Assembly: GCA_036365515.1 (NCBI GenBank)
Contig: CM070873.1
Coordinates: 40,121,807 to 40,185,806 of the forward strand
DNA from: Torymus aiolomorphi
Taxonomy: Eukaryota > Arthropoda > Insecta > Hymenoptera > Torymidae
Direction: 5' to 3'
Length of the DNA stretch: 64,000 nt
Position 1 is the first letter of the stretch. Each line of letters opens with the position of its first letter. A model generated the notes under the pieces. The model did no database searches, was not told the origin of the DNA, and was given only the letters and a program-made list of their open reading frames with translations. The position numbers were made by a program, and so were the translations under genes. This document shows, piece after piece, positions 25,926 to 37,300 of the stretch.

Positions 25926-27121
25926 ATGGAGTTTCTCATACTCTTTTGTGGAATATTACTATGCTCCGTTAATTTTAGTTATGGTTTGTGCTTAAAGAAA
26001 TTTTAAATTATATTTTACAATATTTTTCTGATGTATCGAGTATTTATTCATGGTAATTTAACAATTTTTACTTAGGGCAAAGACGAATTTTAATGGGAGA
26101 AGATGCTAAAGAAAGTGAGTTTCCTTATTTTGCGCATGGAAAAGCTTGCGGTGCCACAATTATCGGTGACCGGTGGTTACTTACAGCTGCACATTGCGCT
26201 AAAAGGTAGAATTTTAATAGAATGGTCAACAGATAGTAAGTAACTAATAAAGAAGTATTGGTTTTTTAAACAGCTTTCAACAGGGGTTTGGCGTATCTGT
26301 GGGTTCAATTAGATATGATGGGTCAGATGGGACGTTCTATTCAGTTGAAAAATTCATACCACACAAAGAATATGTAAGTCAGTATCCTTCAAAATAAAAC
26401 AAATCAATGATACTAATTTTATAACTTAACAATTGATTTACAATATTATAATAGTAACTCTTTCAATAAACTTTCAGTTTGAAGATTTGTATGGAACTTT
26501 GAATGATATTGCTTTAGTACAACTTAAAAAAAATATAAAGTTTAGTAATAGAATACAATCCATAAAATTACCAAAAGATGACATGAATACATACGTAAAC
26601 GAGTATGTAAGTGCAGTTGGTTTCGGATCAATACATGTAAGTTTCTGATTATCAACACCCTCGGTACCATAATACCACGATGTTTATTTATTTATTAGAT
26701 GTTGATGTTAGAATAATGTAATACGTGTTTCAAAATTGGTTCAGGCGTCAGAAGCAAGGATTCCAGAAATATTGAAATTCACTTTAATACGCGTAACTGA
26801 ACAAAGTAAATGCAAGAAATATTGGCCCTATGTTAGCGAAAAAAATATTTGTACTTCTGTCTCTAGTGGAAAATCAACTTGCAAGGTAAGAAAATCCCAT
26901 TTGTTAATTAAATGGCGATAAATGATGAATTTATTGATTGAATTACCATGTTTCAGGGGGATTCAGGAGGACCTCTTGTATTAGATGGTACAATAGTAGG
27001 TATAATTTCATACGGAATAGGTATGTGTGGTTACATAGTACCAGACGTCAACACAAGAGTTTCCAGCTATCTTTCGTGGATTGAAGATAATATTAGACTT
27101 CATTCACACACCATGTTATAA
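25926..27121 (+). CDS. Chymotrypsin-family serine protease 3 (S1), intact
   Basis: Secreted S1 protease of 250 residues in six exons: 25926-25983, 26076-26205, 26274-26373, 26478-26636, 26745-26885, 26957-27121, with the same phases as protease 1. Signal peptide MEFLILFCGILLCSVNFSYG; activation site RR before ILMG. Triad: His in TAAHC, Asp in NDIALV, Ser in GDSGGP. All three conserved disulfides are present. By alignment position 189 is Ser, 216 Gly and 226 Asp (VPDVNTRV). An acidic 226 with a small 189 is shared with many insect chymotrypsins and with crab collagenase, which suggests broad or chymotryptic specificity (inference). The W of the usual SGWG motif is Phe (VGFGS). Likely the best expressed member given its clean promoter. 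Confidence 0.93.
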
Positions 27122-27242
27122 ATCATACGACATTGAATTTATTGTTAAATATTTTTACCGATATGCGTTTTTGTGAAAATTTAAGATGCCATTTTATTTA
27201 TTACTGTTTTTTCCAATAGATACTTATATATCTGAAATCTTG

Positions 27243-27248
27243 AATAAA
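27243..27248 (+). terminator. Candidate polyadenylation signal of protease 3
   Basis: AATAAA 122 bases after the stop codon, followed by T-rich sequence. Confidence 0.5.
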
Positions 27249-27303
27249 TAATTTATAATCTTTGACATTCTGTTTTTGTTTCTATAACTTTAAAGATAAA
27301 AAT

Positions 27304-27335
27304 TATTTAAAAAGAAAAATTTTTTTACTTCATGC
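27304..27335 (+). promoter_or_regulatory. Weak candidate core promoter of protease 4
   Basis: TATTTAAAAAG starts near 27304 and a TTCATG initiator-like motif has its A at 27332, spacing 28. The ATG of protease 4 is at 27359. Weaker than the equivalent site before protease 3. Confidence 0.35.
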
Positions 27336-27358
27336 GCATAATTCCTTGTCTCAACACT

Positions 27359-29335
27359 ATGAAGTTACTTTTGCTGATATTCTTTTCTGTGGCTGCAAAC
27401 TTAGGTATGGTTAACCAAAACATCTTTTTAAACGATTAATTTTGTAATTATTCTAATGACAGTTTATATATATAATATATATTATCAATATAAAGCTAAT
27501 AGCCATTATTGTCTAATTCGGCTTCTAAAAACTTGGAGACTCTCATCCTCAGCCCTGGATGGAATAAATTCACATTATTTCAACTGGTCGGCAAGGAAGG
27601 ATTTCGGAGAGCGGCTGCAGAAAGAGTTATGTTAACAAAATTTTAAAAGAAAAAATAAGTTTTAATTAAAATGATTTTTGAAAAACAATAACAAAATATT
27701 ATTGTTGCGTCTCACCCTTAACACTGTATGAGTCTACAAAACGGTATCTTGTATTTAATATCATCCTTACAAAAACTTTGCTTCATAAAGTTATTTAGTT
27801 TGTTTACTTACCACTAGACCAAAAATTTATCACTTTGAATATAGATAATCTCAATTCACACTACGAGTTTGTGCTGTGATTCACATTTCAAATCAGAATT
27901 TCATTCTAATATTTTATTATTGTTTTTCCAGAATTATCTTAATTAAAATTTCTCTTTTCGTTTAAAAATTCTTAAATATTTACTTCTTCTGAAGACGAAG
28001 TCTAAACTCCTTTGAGAGTTTGACAAAACAGTTAAAACATGTGAATTCAGTTCAATCTGGAACTGAGAATGAGAGGTTCTAAATTTTCTAATGTCGAATT
28101 AGGCACTATTAGTGACTTTTAGCTTTATATTAATAATTTTGAAATTATTGGTGACATTTATATGTCCATTAATTTTTTTTTTCATTTATATAAACAGTCG
28201 AATTGCAAAGTATATGTATTATAATAGAGCATAAACTGAAATAATAACTATAGTATTGCACGGAAATATTTTAATAAATTGAATGGCAACTTAAAATACG
28301 TATTAATTTCTATATTTTAGTTTCCGCGCAACGTCGGAGCATAAACGGTATTGTTGCTCGAGATGGTCAATTTCCTTACTTAGCACATTTCTTTGCTAAT
28401 CATGGTAAATTTATATCGATGTGTACGGCATCTATAATTCATAAGCGCTGGCTTTTAACCGCTGCTCATTGTCATGAAAGGTAAAAATAATTGTGTCTTA
28501 ATAAAAACAAGCAACGTAACGATATCTTTAAATTTCTTCAATATAGTTGTATAACAGGTAGTGTTGTAGCTGTAGGCACAAATAAAATTTATGGTGCTGG
28601 TGGAATAAAATACAACGTCGAAAAATGCATAATCAATCCTAATTATGTGAGTGACTTCAAATTTATTGTTCTCAGTATAAAAAATAAATAATAGTTTCTA
28701 AATTGTAATAAATTTGAAGGAAAAAACAGAATCTTTTGGAAAGGTGATGAATTACAATGACATCGCGCTCATTCGCGTAACAACTGACATTCAATTTAAT
28801 GCAAAAGTAAAATCAATAAAATTGCCAATAGACGATTCCAAAACGTACGTGAACAGTGTAACAGTTCTAGCTGGCTGGGGACTAACCAACGCGAGTATCT
28901 TTAATATCGCTAAAAATAAATGATAATCATGATAAAACTTACCAAATAACAAAACATTCTCAATAGATCAATGGCTCGGTTTCAGATGATCTACTTTACA
29001 TAGAAGCTCGCGTAATAAATCATCAGCAATGTCTACGCTACTGGCCGCATTGGCTACGTGATTATCACATATGCACTTCCCTCGACAACAACAGCATGCA
29101 AGGTGGAACTTTATATTTAATATTTAAAAATGTTTTATGAGTAGTTATGTATAATACGATTTCGTTTATGTAGGGTGATTCGGGAGCTCCTGTAGTTGTC
29201 GGTAACACTCAAATCGGAGTGCATTCGTACGGTGACGATAATTGCGGCTTTGGGAGACCTAACGTACACGCAAGAGTCTCTTACTATCTACTCTGGATCA
29301 ATGCTACTTTACATCAGCATTCAGACGTATTATAG
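27359..29335 (+). pseudogene. Serine protease 4 (S1 family), probably frameshifted
   Basis: Fourth paralogue. Exons by homology: 27359-27404, 28321-28480, 28547-28646, 28720-28890, 28967-29102, 29174-29335. Signal peptide MKLLLLIFFSVAANLVSAQ. His in TAAHC, Asp in NDIALI and Ser in GDSGAP are all encoded. Problems: exon 5 is 136 bases, about 5 short of its paralogues between the Cys182 codon and its end, so joining to the GDSG exon is out of frame and hits a stop; the frame as read loses Cys191; the first residue after the activation Arg is Ser (RRSING) where Ile/Val is needed for the salt bridge with Asp194; and the exon 4 donor reads GCGAGT. Intron 1 is 916 bases and carries a foldback element. 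A rescue through a donor near 29130 would insert about ten odd residues. A recent pseudogene or a sequence error in exon 5 are the main readings. Confidence 0.72.
27487..28132. mobile_element. Foldback/MITE-like element in intron 1 of protease 4
   Basis: About 27487-27590 and the reverse complement of about 28030-28132 match imperfectly: an ATATAAAGCTAA string, CTAATTCG, CTCTCATxCTCAG and AATTCACAT occur in the same order. The whole is about 646 bases with no coding capacity. It makes this intron far longer than intron 1 of the paralogues (about 65 to 92 bases). Boundaries and target duplication are not resolved. Confidence 0.6.
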
Positions 29336-29351
29336 TAGACAGTATTTCAAA

Positions 29352-29357
29352 AATAAA
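29352..29357 (+). terminator. Candidate polyadenylation signal of protease 4
   Basis: AATAAA 16 bases after the TAG of the last exon. Confidence 0.35.
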
Positions 29358-32300
29358 AAATATTACCACTACCAGTGAACAAGCGCATATCTTCCCGTTA
29401 ATTGGCAAATCCTCTTCGCCGTTCTCAGAAAACCCTTCGGAACTTTTCCTCGCTCCCTCCATCTCCTATCCTAGTATCACCGCCGAAACTGTCCAAAACA
29501 AAAAAAGACCACTGAGAAATTCCCAACGATGCGTCATCCCCGAGAGAACGAAATGTCGAACTCTCTCTCTCTCCCGCGCTGGAGCTCTTCCGTAAACAAA
29601 ACGCCCGTAAATACGAAACGTACCGACCGTCTAGACGGCGTCGGCACGTGTCAACTCGGACACATGTGAGACTCCACACGTAAGTAAGCCGCGACGTGTT
29701 TACGGCGCACGGAGACGACGACGACGGCGGCGAGTCCGATCGATTAATTAATCGTCGGACGGACGAGACGGCTAATTGCGAGATGGAGCGTGCGAGCGAG
29801 GAGAGCTGTAAATTTTGAGGAGGAGCTAATGTCTGTGTGTTGCGTAGCAATTTCGCCACTCTCTGCATTTCCGCCGGTCGCTATTCGCCGACTGATTAAT
29901 CGTCCATTATCGCACGTATGTGAATGGAGAGAAGGCCGAGGATATTGACTTGTTTCGACGGCTTGTGTTGCCAAGGAGAAGAGTACGTAGCTGCTAAAGA
30001 ACTAATTTCGACCAGAGGCATAGGAAAGGTTAATGCGAATTCTGGTTGTCAATTACCAAATATGGTCAAATAATAGATGACGTGATGAACGGGAGAAAAT
30101 GAATAAAGTTAGTTATTAAACATCTTCGCTGGCTCATTTAATTCTCTCCATCGTTCAATTCTCTCATTCAACTTTCCTAAATCAATCAATCAAAAACTCT
30201 GTCCCTCCTCTAGTCCCGAAAACCGCGCATCGACCGGTCGCGGCCTCGAAAAAGCCAAGCGCGCGCTATCTGCATCCCCGAAACTTATCCAATTACTTGA
30301 CCGGGCGCATCCCTCGATAGCTTCGCGGCAATATCCTACCTACCACTGCTGCCGCTACCGACGACGACGACGACGACGACGACACCGCCGAATAAATTTC
30401 GCCGACGTCGCACCTCGGGCGTAAAATATATTCGCCAATTCGTTCTTACTACACGGCTCTATGGATCCGCGCGCACGTGGCGCTTTAATTATGTGTGTGT
30501 GCGCGCCGCTCTACCCCTGTCCCATAAATCCCCGGGATCAGCAATAACGTCGGCCACCGCGCAAGACTGCTATCCTTTCGCTAGTCGACGGCGCGGAGAC
30601 ACACATACAGGCGCACATATGTGTCTGGAGGGAATGAAAAAAGTGGAGAGTGGGATTTTTTCGGTTACCATTTCACTGGTTGTCAAGTATATTGGATATG
30701 AATAACGAATATTTTGGAGATGCTTTAAGATTGTCATTAATAATAATGTAAAGAGCCAATGTTGTAATAACTTACGTTAATAATGATTGAAGTAACAGTG
30801 GACTTACCTGAAACATAAAAGTAATATAATAAAATATTCGTTTATAAGTTAAGGTAGTTGAAACATCAAAATAGGTAATAAAAGCTTGAGGTCATTTCCA
30901 GACATTTGATTAGTTCTTTTTATAATAATACAGTGATACAATTAAAACAACGTTTACGACAATAAAAAGACACACACGTACGAAGCACAAACTATACAAT
31001 TCTGCTTTCAACCTTACACTTTCTGCCAAAATATACCGGAGCTCGAAAAAGCACATACCCGTTCTGCTCATTTTCTTCAGCACACACACACACACACACA
31101 CACAGACAAACGCGACGGCCTTTTTCCGAGACCTTCTTCTTTCGCGCGCGCCCTTAATCTTTCCGGATCGACACGCGGCGAAATCCGACGATCGCATACA
31201 TCACTCCTCCCGGCTATTTGCATGTACACACACACGTACGGGCAGACAGACACACGAGGAAGAAAGAGAGTGTGAAAAGGGGACCGACAACGAGCACTCG
31301 AAAAGAAGTATAGGGCTGGCGGCATCGCCAAGAAATTATGCGAACGTTCGCGTCTCCCGCGACGACGACGCGAGAAAAGTATATAGCGCGAGGGCGCAGG
31401 CCAGCCCGCGCCGTATATGTGTGGGTACGTGTATGCAGATGCGAGGACGGGCAAAAAAAGGATTGATATTTATAGGGTTCGGGGCTTTTGCCTTCTTTCG
31501 CGTAAACTCGCGTTTATAGGTTCGCGATTTAAGCCGTAGTCTTTTCCTCGTTTTACATGCGATGGTAGTGGTATTGATGGGGAATGGGGGTTTCATTATT
31601 TGTGGGTAATCTGGCGGGACATGTGTCTTGCTTCTATCGAGATTCGGTAATTGAAGGGGTAGTATATATCTTCGTTATCGATGCTAAGACGCTAATTAAC
31701 TAGCGAGCGTGCGCGAGGGGCGTGAATGATATCCGATGGCAAACGAGCCGATACATGGACCTTATAATCCCCGATGAGAGCCGGGTTATTGAAACTAAGC
31801 TAAAAACGATTACGGCTAGTTGATTTCCTGCGATGTATATTATTATGTAAGTATCTTGTTATTTCAGCACAAAATTTAGCTTATTTGTCTATTTAATTAT
31901 TTACCACCCCATTTTCTCTCAACAACATCTCGATTCTCAAAAATCGCCAACCCATCGTAATGCGAATCCAGTGAAAACTAAGAAAAGAGACACTATCCCC
32001 GTCTCACTTTACGAAAAAGACGCAACGCGATCTTCTTCTTCTTCTTGTTCATCTGCGAAAGGGGGTGGAGGCAAAGTGAGAGCTTGCACGCGCGCAGAGC
32101 TCCGGGCCGACACGAAAGGGGAGGAAAGTAGTTCGGCTACACGCGAAAAGGAGCTCGCCCACGCGCCGGAATTATTCCCGACGACGACGGCAGTGGCGGC
32201 GACCTGCCGGGAAAGCGGAACGCCAAGCGACTTAAAATTCCGCCGACGCCCGATGTACTTTGTACTTTGCGCCAGAGCGCGCGAGAGAACGCGTCCGAAA

Positions 32301-34287
32301 TGACGTCCCGAGGAGAGAGGGATTACCGAATTAGGTGCAATTACGGGTTTGTGAATTGCCGCGCCCAAGTCGCTGCAGGGGAGCAGCCGGTGAATTTCGA
32401 ATGACGTTTGTTTCGTTTCTTCGCGATGATTAACAGGTGTTGGAGTTGCACTAAGAATGACGGTGTTTTGCATTGTTTACCGAGTTCAAGTGGTTTTCAG
32501 AATTTCGTTTGTAGAGTCCTTTATTAACGCTTGGGATTTTTAGCAAAGTGTTTTCGATGTTCTTAGTAAGGATGACGTAAGAAATTCCGATCTAAAAAAT
32601 CTTCGAAGAATCTAGAGAAGTACTACTTGTTACACGAAAAGTTTAAGATCTTTTCTTTATTGTTAGTTGGGAATAAGACAATATTCATTCCAGCCACTAT
32701 CGTCTAGTAGTAGAAAATTCATATTAAATATTATAAAAAGTTAACCATAGGAGAACCCAAAGTTGTCTTTGATAAACGATAATCAATCAAAAACTTAGAA
32801 GCCTAAATCCCGATTCGCCACTATACATTGCTAATTGATACCGACAGTTCCAACATAAATTTTTTCCTGACCCTTTCCCTTCTCCCGGTGAATCTATTAC
32901 TCGCAGAAGCCGGGGGTCGAGTATCATAGCCAAGGCCGGCCCCAAATTATTTCCCCTCCACCTCCGCGCGCGCGCGCGTCTCGTGACGTGGCAAGCTCAC
33001 GACTACTACCGTCGAGGAATGAGGAAAGGAGTGGCGTCGTCGCTGGACTACCTCCAAGAATCTCCCCCCCGACTTCATAAATTCCCGCCGCGCGCCTGCG
33101 CGCATAACTGTTTCGAACCAATTATTATAAATAAAATGTGGCCCGCCCGCCCTGCAATGACAAACGGCGGAAGGAAGGAGTCTTTGCCAATGGGGAGGCC
33201 AGCAGCCGCTTCCTCCCTTTTACCGGCGAAGCCGATTTATCGGCGATGCGTATGCTGTGAGTATCGAGGAAGAGGCGATGGGAATGGTTCTTTTTATGGT
33301 TGCTTGTTGACTCTGTGGTTTTCTAGAGATACTGACAGAAATGATTGTGTGGTAATCTTAGGTAGTTGAGTATTATTTGATAGGTGTTAATCAATCGTCA
33401 TTACATAATATTTGTCATTTTGGGAATGCGAACGCGTTCAATAAAACCTAGTTACAGTGATCACCATGATAATCAATGTATGTGCAACCAAATCTAAGAA
33501 CATCCATAACACAGACGCATTCTATCGGGAACAGTACTTAGCTTCAATCAAAATCCCAGCCCGAATCACACCCTCCTCGCGAAAAGACAAACGCGAATAT
33601 AACCATCCCGCCGACCCCCATAACCCTGCCAAACAATGCCGCGGCGACGATAATATTCATCGGGCGAGCGGCGGCATGCCACCCGCGGAGACTGCTGCGC
33701 GCACATCCCTTGGCAGTCGCGGCGCGTAAATAACGCAAGCAGCTTGTATCGCGATTAAAGCTACATTACATTTGTCAGCGCCGGAGCGAGATTCTGGCAG
33801 AGAAGGCGCGCTCGCTAGACAAGAAAAAACGAGAGGGGCTGTCTCTCTCTTTCTCTCTCTCTCCTCATTTAAATAAGGAAATTACACTTTTCGCCGGGAA
33901 TCTCTTTCGGTGAGGGACTTTTTGCGAGGGAAGGGGGTGTGTGTCTGGCCGAGACGCGCGGCGATGCTGGATTTACATGTGGGACAAGAGGTGGGAGAGG
34001 CTTTTTTAGAGAATTGCTCAACTCAAAATGACAAAAAAAGTATAAAGCAAGGCATGCTTTCTGTTGATGAAAATGCACGCGGTATGTGCTAACAGTATCG
34101 TAATAATTTAATGTTCGCGTTAGTTTATTTAAATCAATTCGGAAGAGTCTCGCGATTATACCGCTTCTTTCGCTCGGGGCGGGTAAAAAAAATTCTGATT
34201 CGAAGAAGTAGCCGCGCGGCCGGAGGCACTTCGTTATACGTCCTGCTAAAATATATTACATTTGCAATGCAGAAGGTGCGAGGGATA

Positions 34288-34322
34288 TATAAAGGGGCGC
34301 ATGCGCTTTTGAAGCTGCACAA
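34288..34322 (+). promoter_or_regulatory. Isolated TATA-box candidate
   Basis: TATAAAGG at 34288-34295 in a GC-rich context with a weak GCACA initiator-like site about 31 bases on. No coding exon follows. Reported because the TATA match is strong; it may be chance. Confidence 0.2.
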
Positions 34323-37300
34323 ACAAAAATTTTGCTATGCATATTTATGCATTCGAAAAAGGCCCTCTCTCTCGCCGGGCGCGTGTATTAATGTAGCGAT
34401 GTGCGCGCCCCCGCCGTCGTGTTAAATGGGGAGAGAGAGAGATTCGAGTGCAGCGGCATCAAGAATTTCAGGCGTCGGCGCAAAAACAGAATTAGTTTCG
34501 CGCCCCCGCGCCAAAGGTGTGTGTGAGTGTGTATATGTGCGGGTGTGTGTGGTAGTGCTTGCACACGCGTCGACTCAATTTGCATGCGCACTTGCAAATG
34601 CCGCTAATGCACAATGTTACATCGGAGCCTTTAAGAAGGCAGCCGAGAGAAGAGCAAACTGACGTGCGTTCAAGTTAATACTGGCTTAAATGTTTAATGC
34701 TAACGCAACCACAAATTGTTTAATTCTTCATAACGGTTGGGAAAACAATCGTTTTGTTGTCGAATGAGTATTGTTTTGTCTAAATGAATGAGTACATAAT
34801 ATAAGATTTTCTTTAAAATAGAAATGAAATGCTTTTCAAAATACATATGCATAAATCAATAAGTACAACAAATTTGGAATTAATATCACTTGCGAGTCAT
34901 CAAACTATTCTTTATTTTTGTCCGAAAATCCTCCTCCTACAAGTAAATTCACGTCGACCTAAAAGTATCATTTCCCAAATATAATACTACCCTCGCATTA
35001 CTTCAATTGCCCGATGGCCATTCTTTCTCCTCGGCAACACTCACGCGTCGCGAAATATCGACGAGATTACAGAGCCAACCAGCGTTACCGCCGTGGCGCT
35101 TTGTAATGCGCATGCAAATGCGGCCAAGAGCGAGCGGCCGGTAAAATATTCCACGCGCGGCGCAAATTAAAATGACACTGAAATATATATGGCCGACGCG
35201 CGAATAAATTGTTTACGCCGCGCACGCGCCCTCGCGACTCTATCTCCCCAGCTGCCCACGCGTTTTTGTGGATGGGGCAGTCGAGACTTATCTACGATGT
35301 TTATTGTGTGGAAGAGTCGAGGAAGGAGGAGGTATGTTGTGGGCGGAAAAAATTTTGGTGGAGAACTGATGGTCGTTTTGTTGGACGATGAATTTAAGGA
35401 ATCGACGTAAATTTTCTTACGCCCAGAGATTAGAAAATGCTTTTTTTTGGTGGCAAAGTTGTGGGAGAAGATGAATCGTGGAGAGAAATGAATATTGTCC
35501 TCTTGTTCATTACTACTGTTTGCGGTAAATTTGTGAACTTTACAGTTCATTTATCAAATTTAAAATAAACGATCATTATTGTGAATATCTAACAATAAGT
35601 CTTGCTAATTGCATTTATTAATGATAAGTGTTTATTTTATTAAGCTCGTTAATTTTCTAAATAAGTGACAATTAAATTAAAGTAATATAAATTGAAGAAT
35701 TAATAAACATTTCACAATAAATGTCATATTACACATTTTGGAAGTAATCACTAGAATTATACAATTTTCCCGCGATATTATTCGAATGGCACTACAAGTT
35801 CTATAATCAACGGCCTACAAAAATTGCTCTGCGCACAGCTAATAAGTGAATAAATTGACTTAATTGTGCTCCGTATCATTATAATTATGCTGATAAATTT
35901 GCACCTGAAATGAACTGAATATTGCGTTATTTACTAACGTAATTATACTTATATTTAATGAGCCTCTGTATACTTCACAAAAGCACTCGCTCTGTCGCGC
36001 CCGCGCGCGTTTCACCTGGTTTAATTTTAATAAAGATAATACACACAGCGTGTAACGCAGCGCGATTTCCGTTCAAATATTCCGTGCTTAAATTAATACT
36101 AATTGATTTACAGTAGTATATCGTGCGCGTTTCAATTAATGCGACTTAATTTTCCCCATTCCGCAAATTAGTTTCTATAAAATTTATCATGGCGCGCGCG
36201 CGCGAAGGTAAGTTTCGCCGCTACGACAGCTGCCGTCATTTTCTGCCGAATCCATCCACGTCCGCGAAATCCCAATTTACAAGCCATACAGAGCGGAACT
36301 TCCTGGCGAATCCATTATTGGCAGACTTCTTTCACCTTCTCCTCTACCCTCTCACAAACACACGACGACGAGGACGACGAATCGCTCGCATTCAGGGGAA
36401 AAAAGTTCCCTCGCGCCATTCATTTGACCGTCGCGCGCATTCTCAAGAAGAAAAGTTCGACGCGCGTAGGGAAGGGGACAGAGACGAATGGAGACGCGAC
36501 GCGAAGCGAGAAATTTGATTCCCATCCAACGAAACGAGTTTCCACGAGCGCGAGTGTATGCAAAGTGCACCTGTTCGCTCTCGCGGCGGTCTACTTTTCC
36601 GTATCAGAAAGAAAGAGAGGGGGAGAATTTCGCTCGGATTTCGGGCGAGAGATGTATCAGCGTGATGGGTTGCGAGAGTCTTGTCTGATAAGGTATTGAT
36701 TCGGTTAGGCGCACGAGACGGAATACAAATCAGTAGTAATAGAAGTGCACGCGAGTAGTAATTTCGTACATGTACAGACGAGGCAGAGACGTCTTTGTTC
36801 GAATCGAGTTTCCAAAGTTGTCGATGGTAATGAGATTTGTTTGGATAGGACGGGAGAAAAAACGAAATCGGAGATCGCCGCTTCCGAGGATAAGATAAAC
36901 GTCCATTTATTTGTGTGACGCGTTCATTTGCATCGGGACGACGTACATCGACGTCGCACGCATCAACTCTAGCACATTCGAGTTTGCAGGGACTTGCAAA
37001 TTATTCTAATAGTAAACTTTATCATAGAAGTGCTCCATGTCGTTTATGCAGCAATCAATCGATCAAGAAAATGCAATAAGTTATTTTCTATTGCTCTTTC
37101 GCCTCTACTTTATCATTATCCCTTCGGAAGATTTCATCCCGGATTACCAATCCAAATTCTAACGCCCAGCCAAGCCTCCACAACCCTCGCTACCCTCTAC
37201 AGCCCTAATCGCGAGGCAATGTGACCGTCGCCCGACCGAAGGTCACCTCCGCTACCGCCGAAAAAGCGAAGGGTAGGGGAGGAGGGGGAGAAGATAAAGA

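Noticed and set aside
29102..29135. Alternative donor near 29130 that would rescue the protease 4 frame
   Set aside because: In frame but adds about ten AT-rich residues and loses the conserved Cys before GDSG; less likely than a frameshift.
36781..36830. Possible tRNA B-box (GTTCGAATC)
   Set aside because: No matching A-box or cloverleaf stems around it. A GGTTCGATTA near 1432 was dismissed for the same reason.
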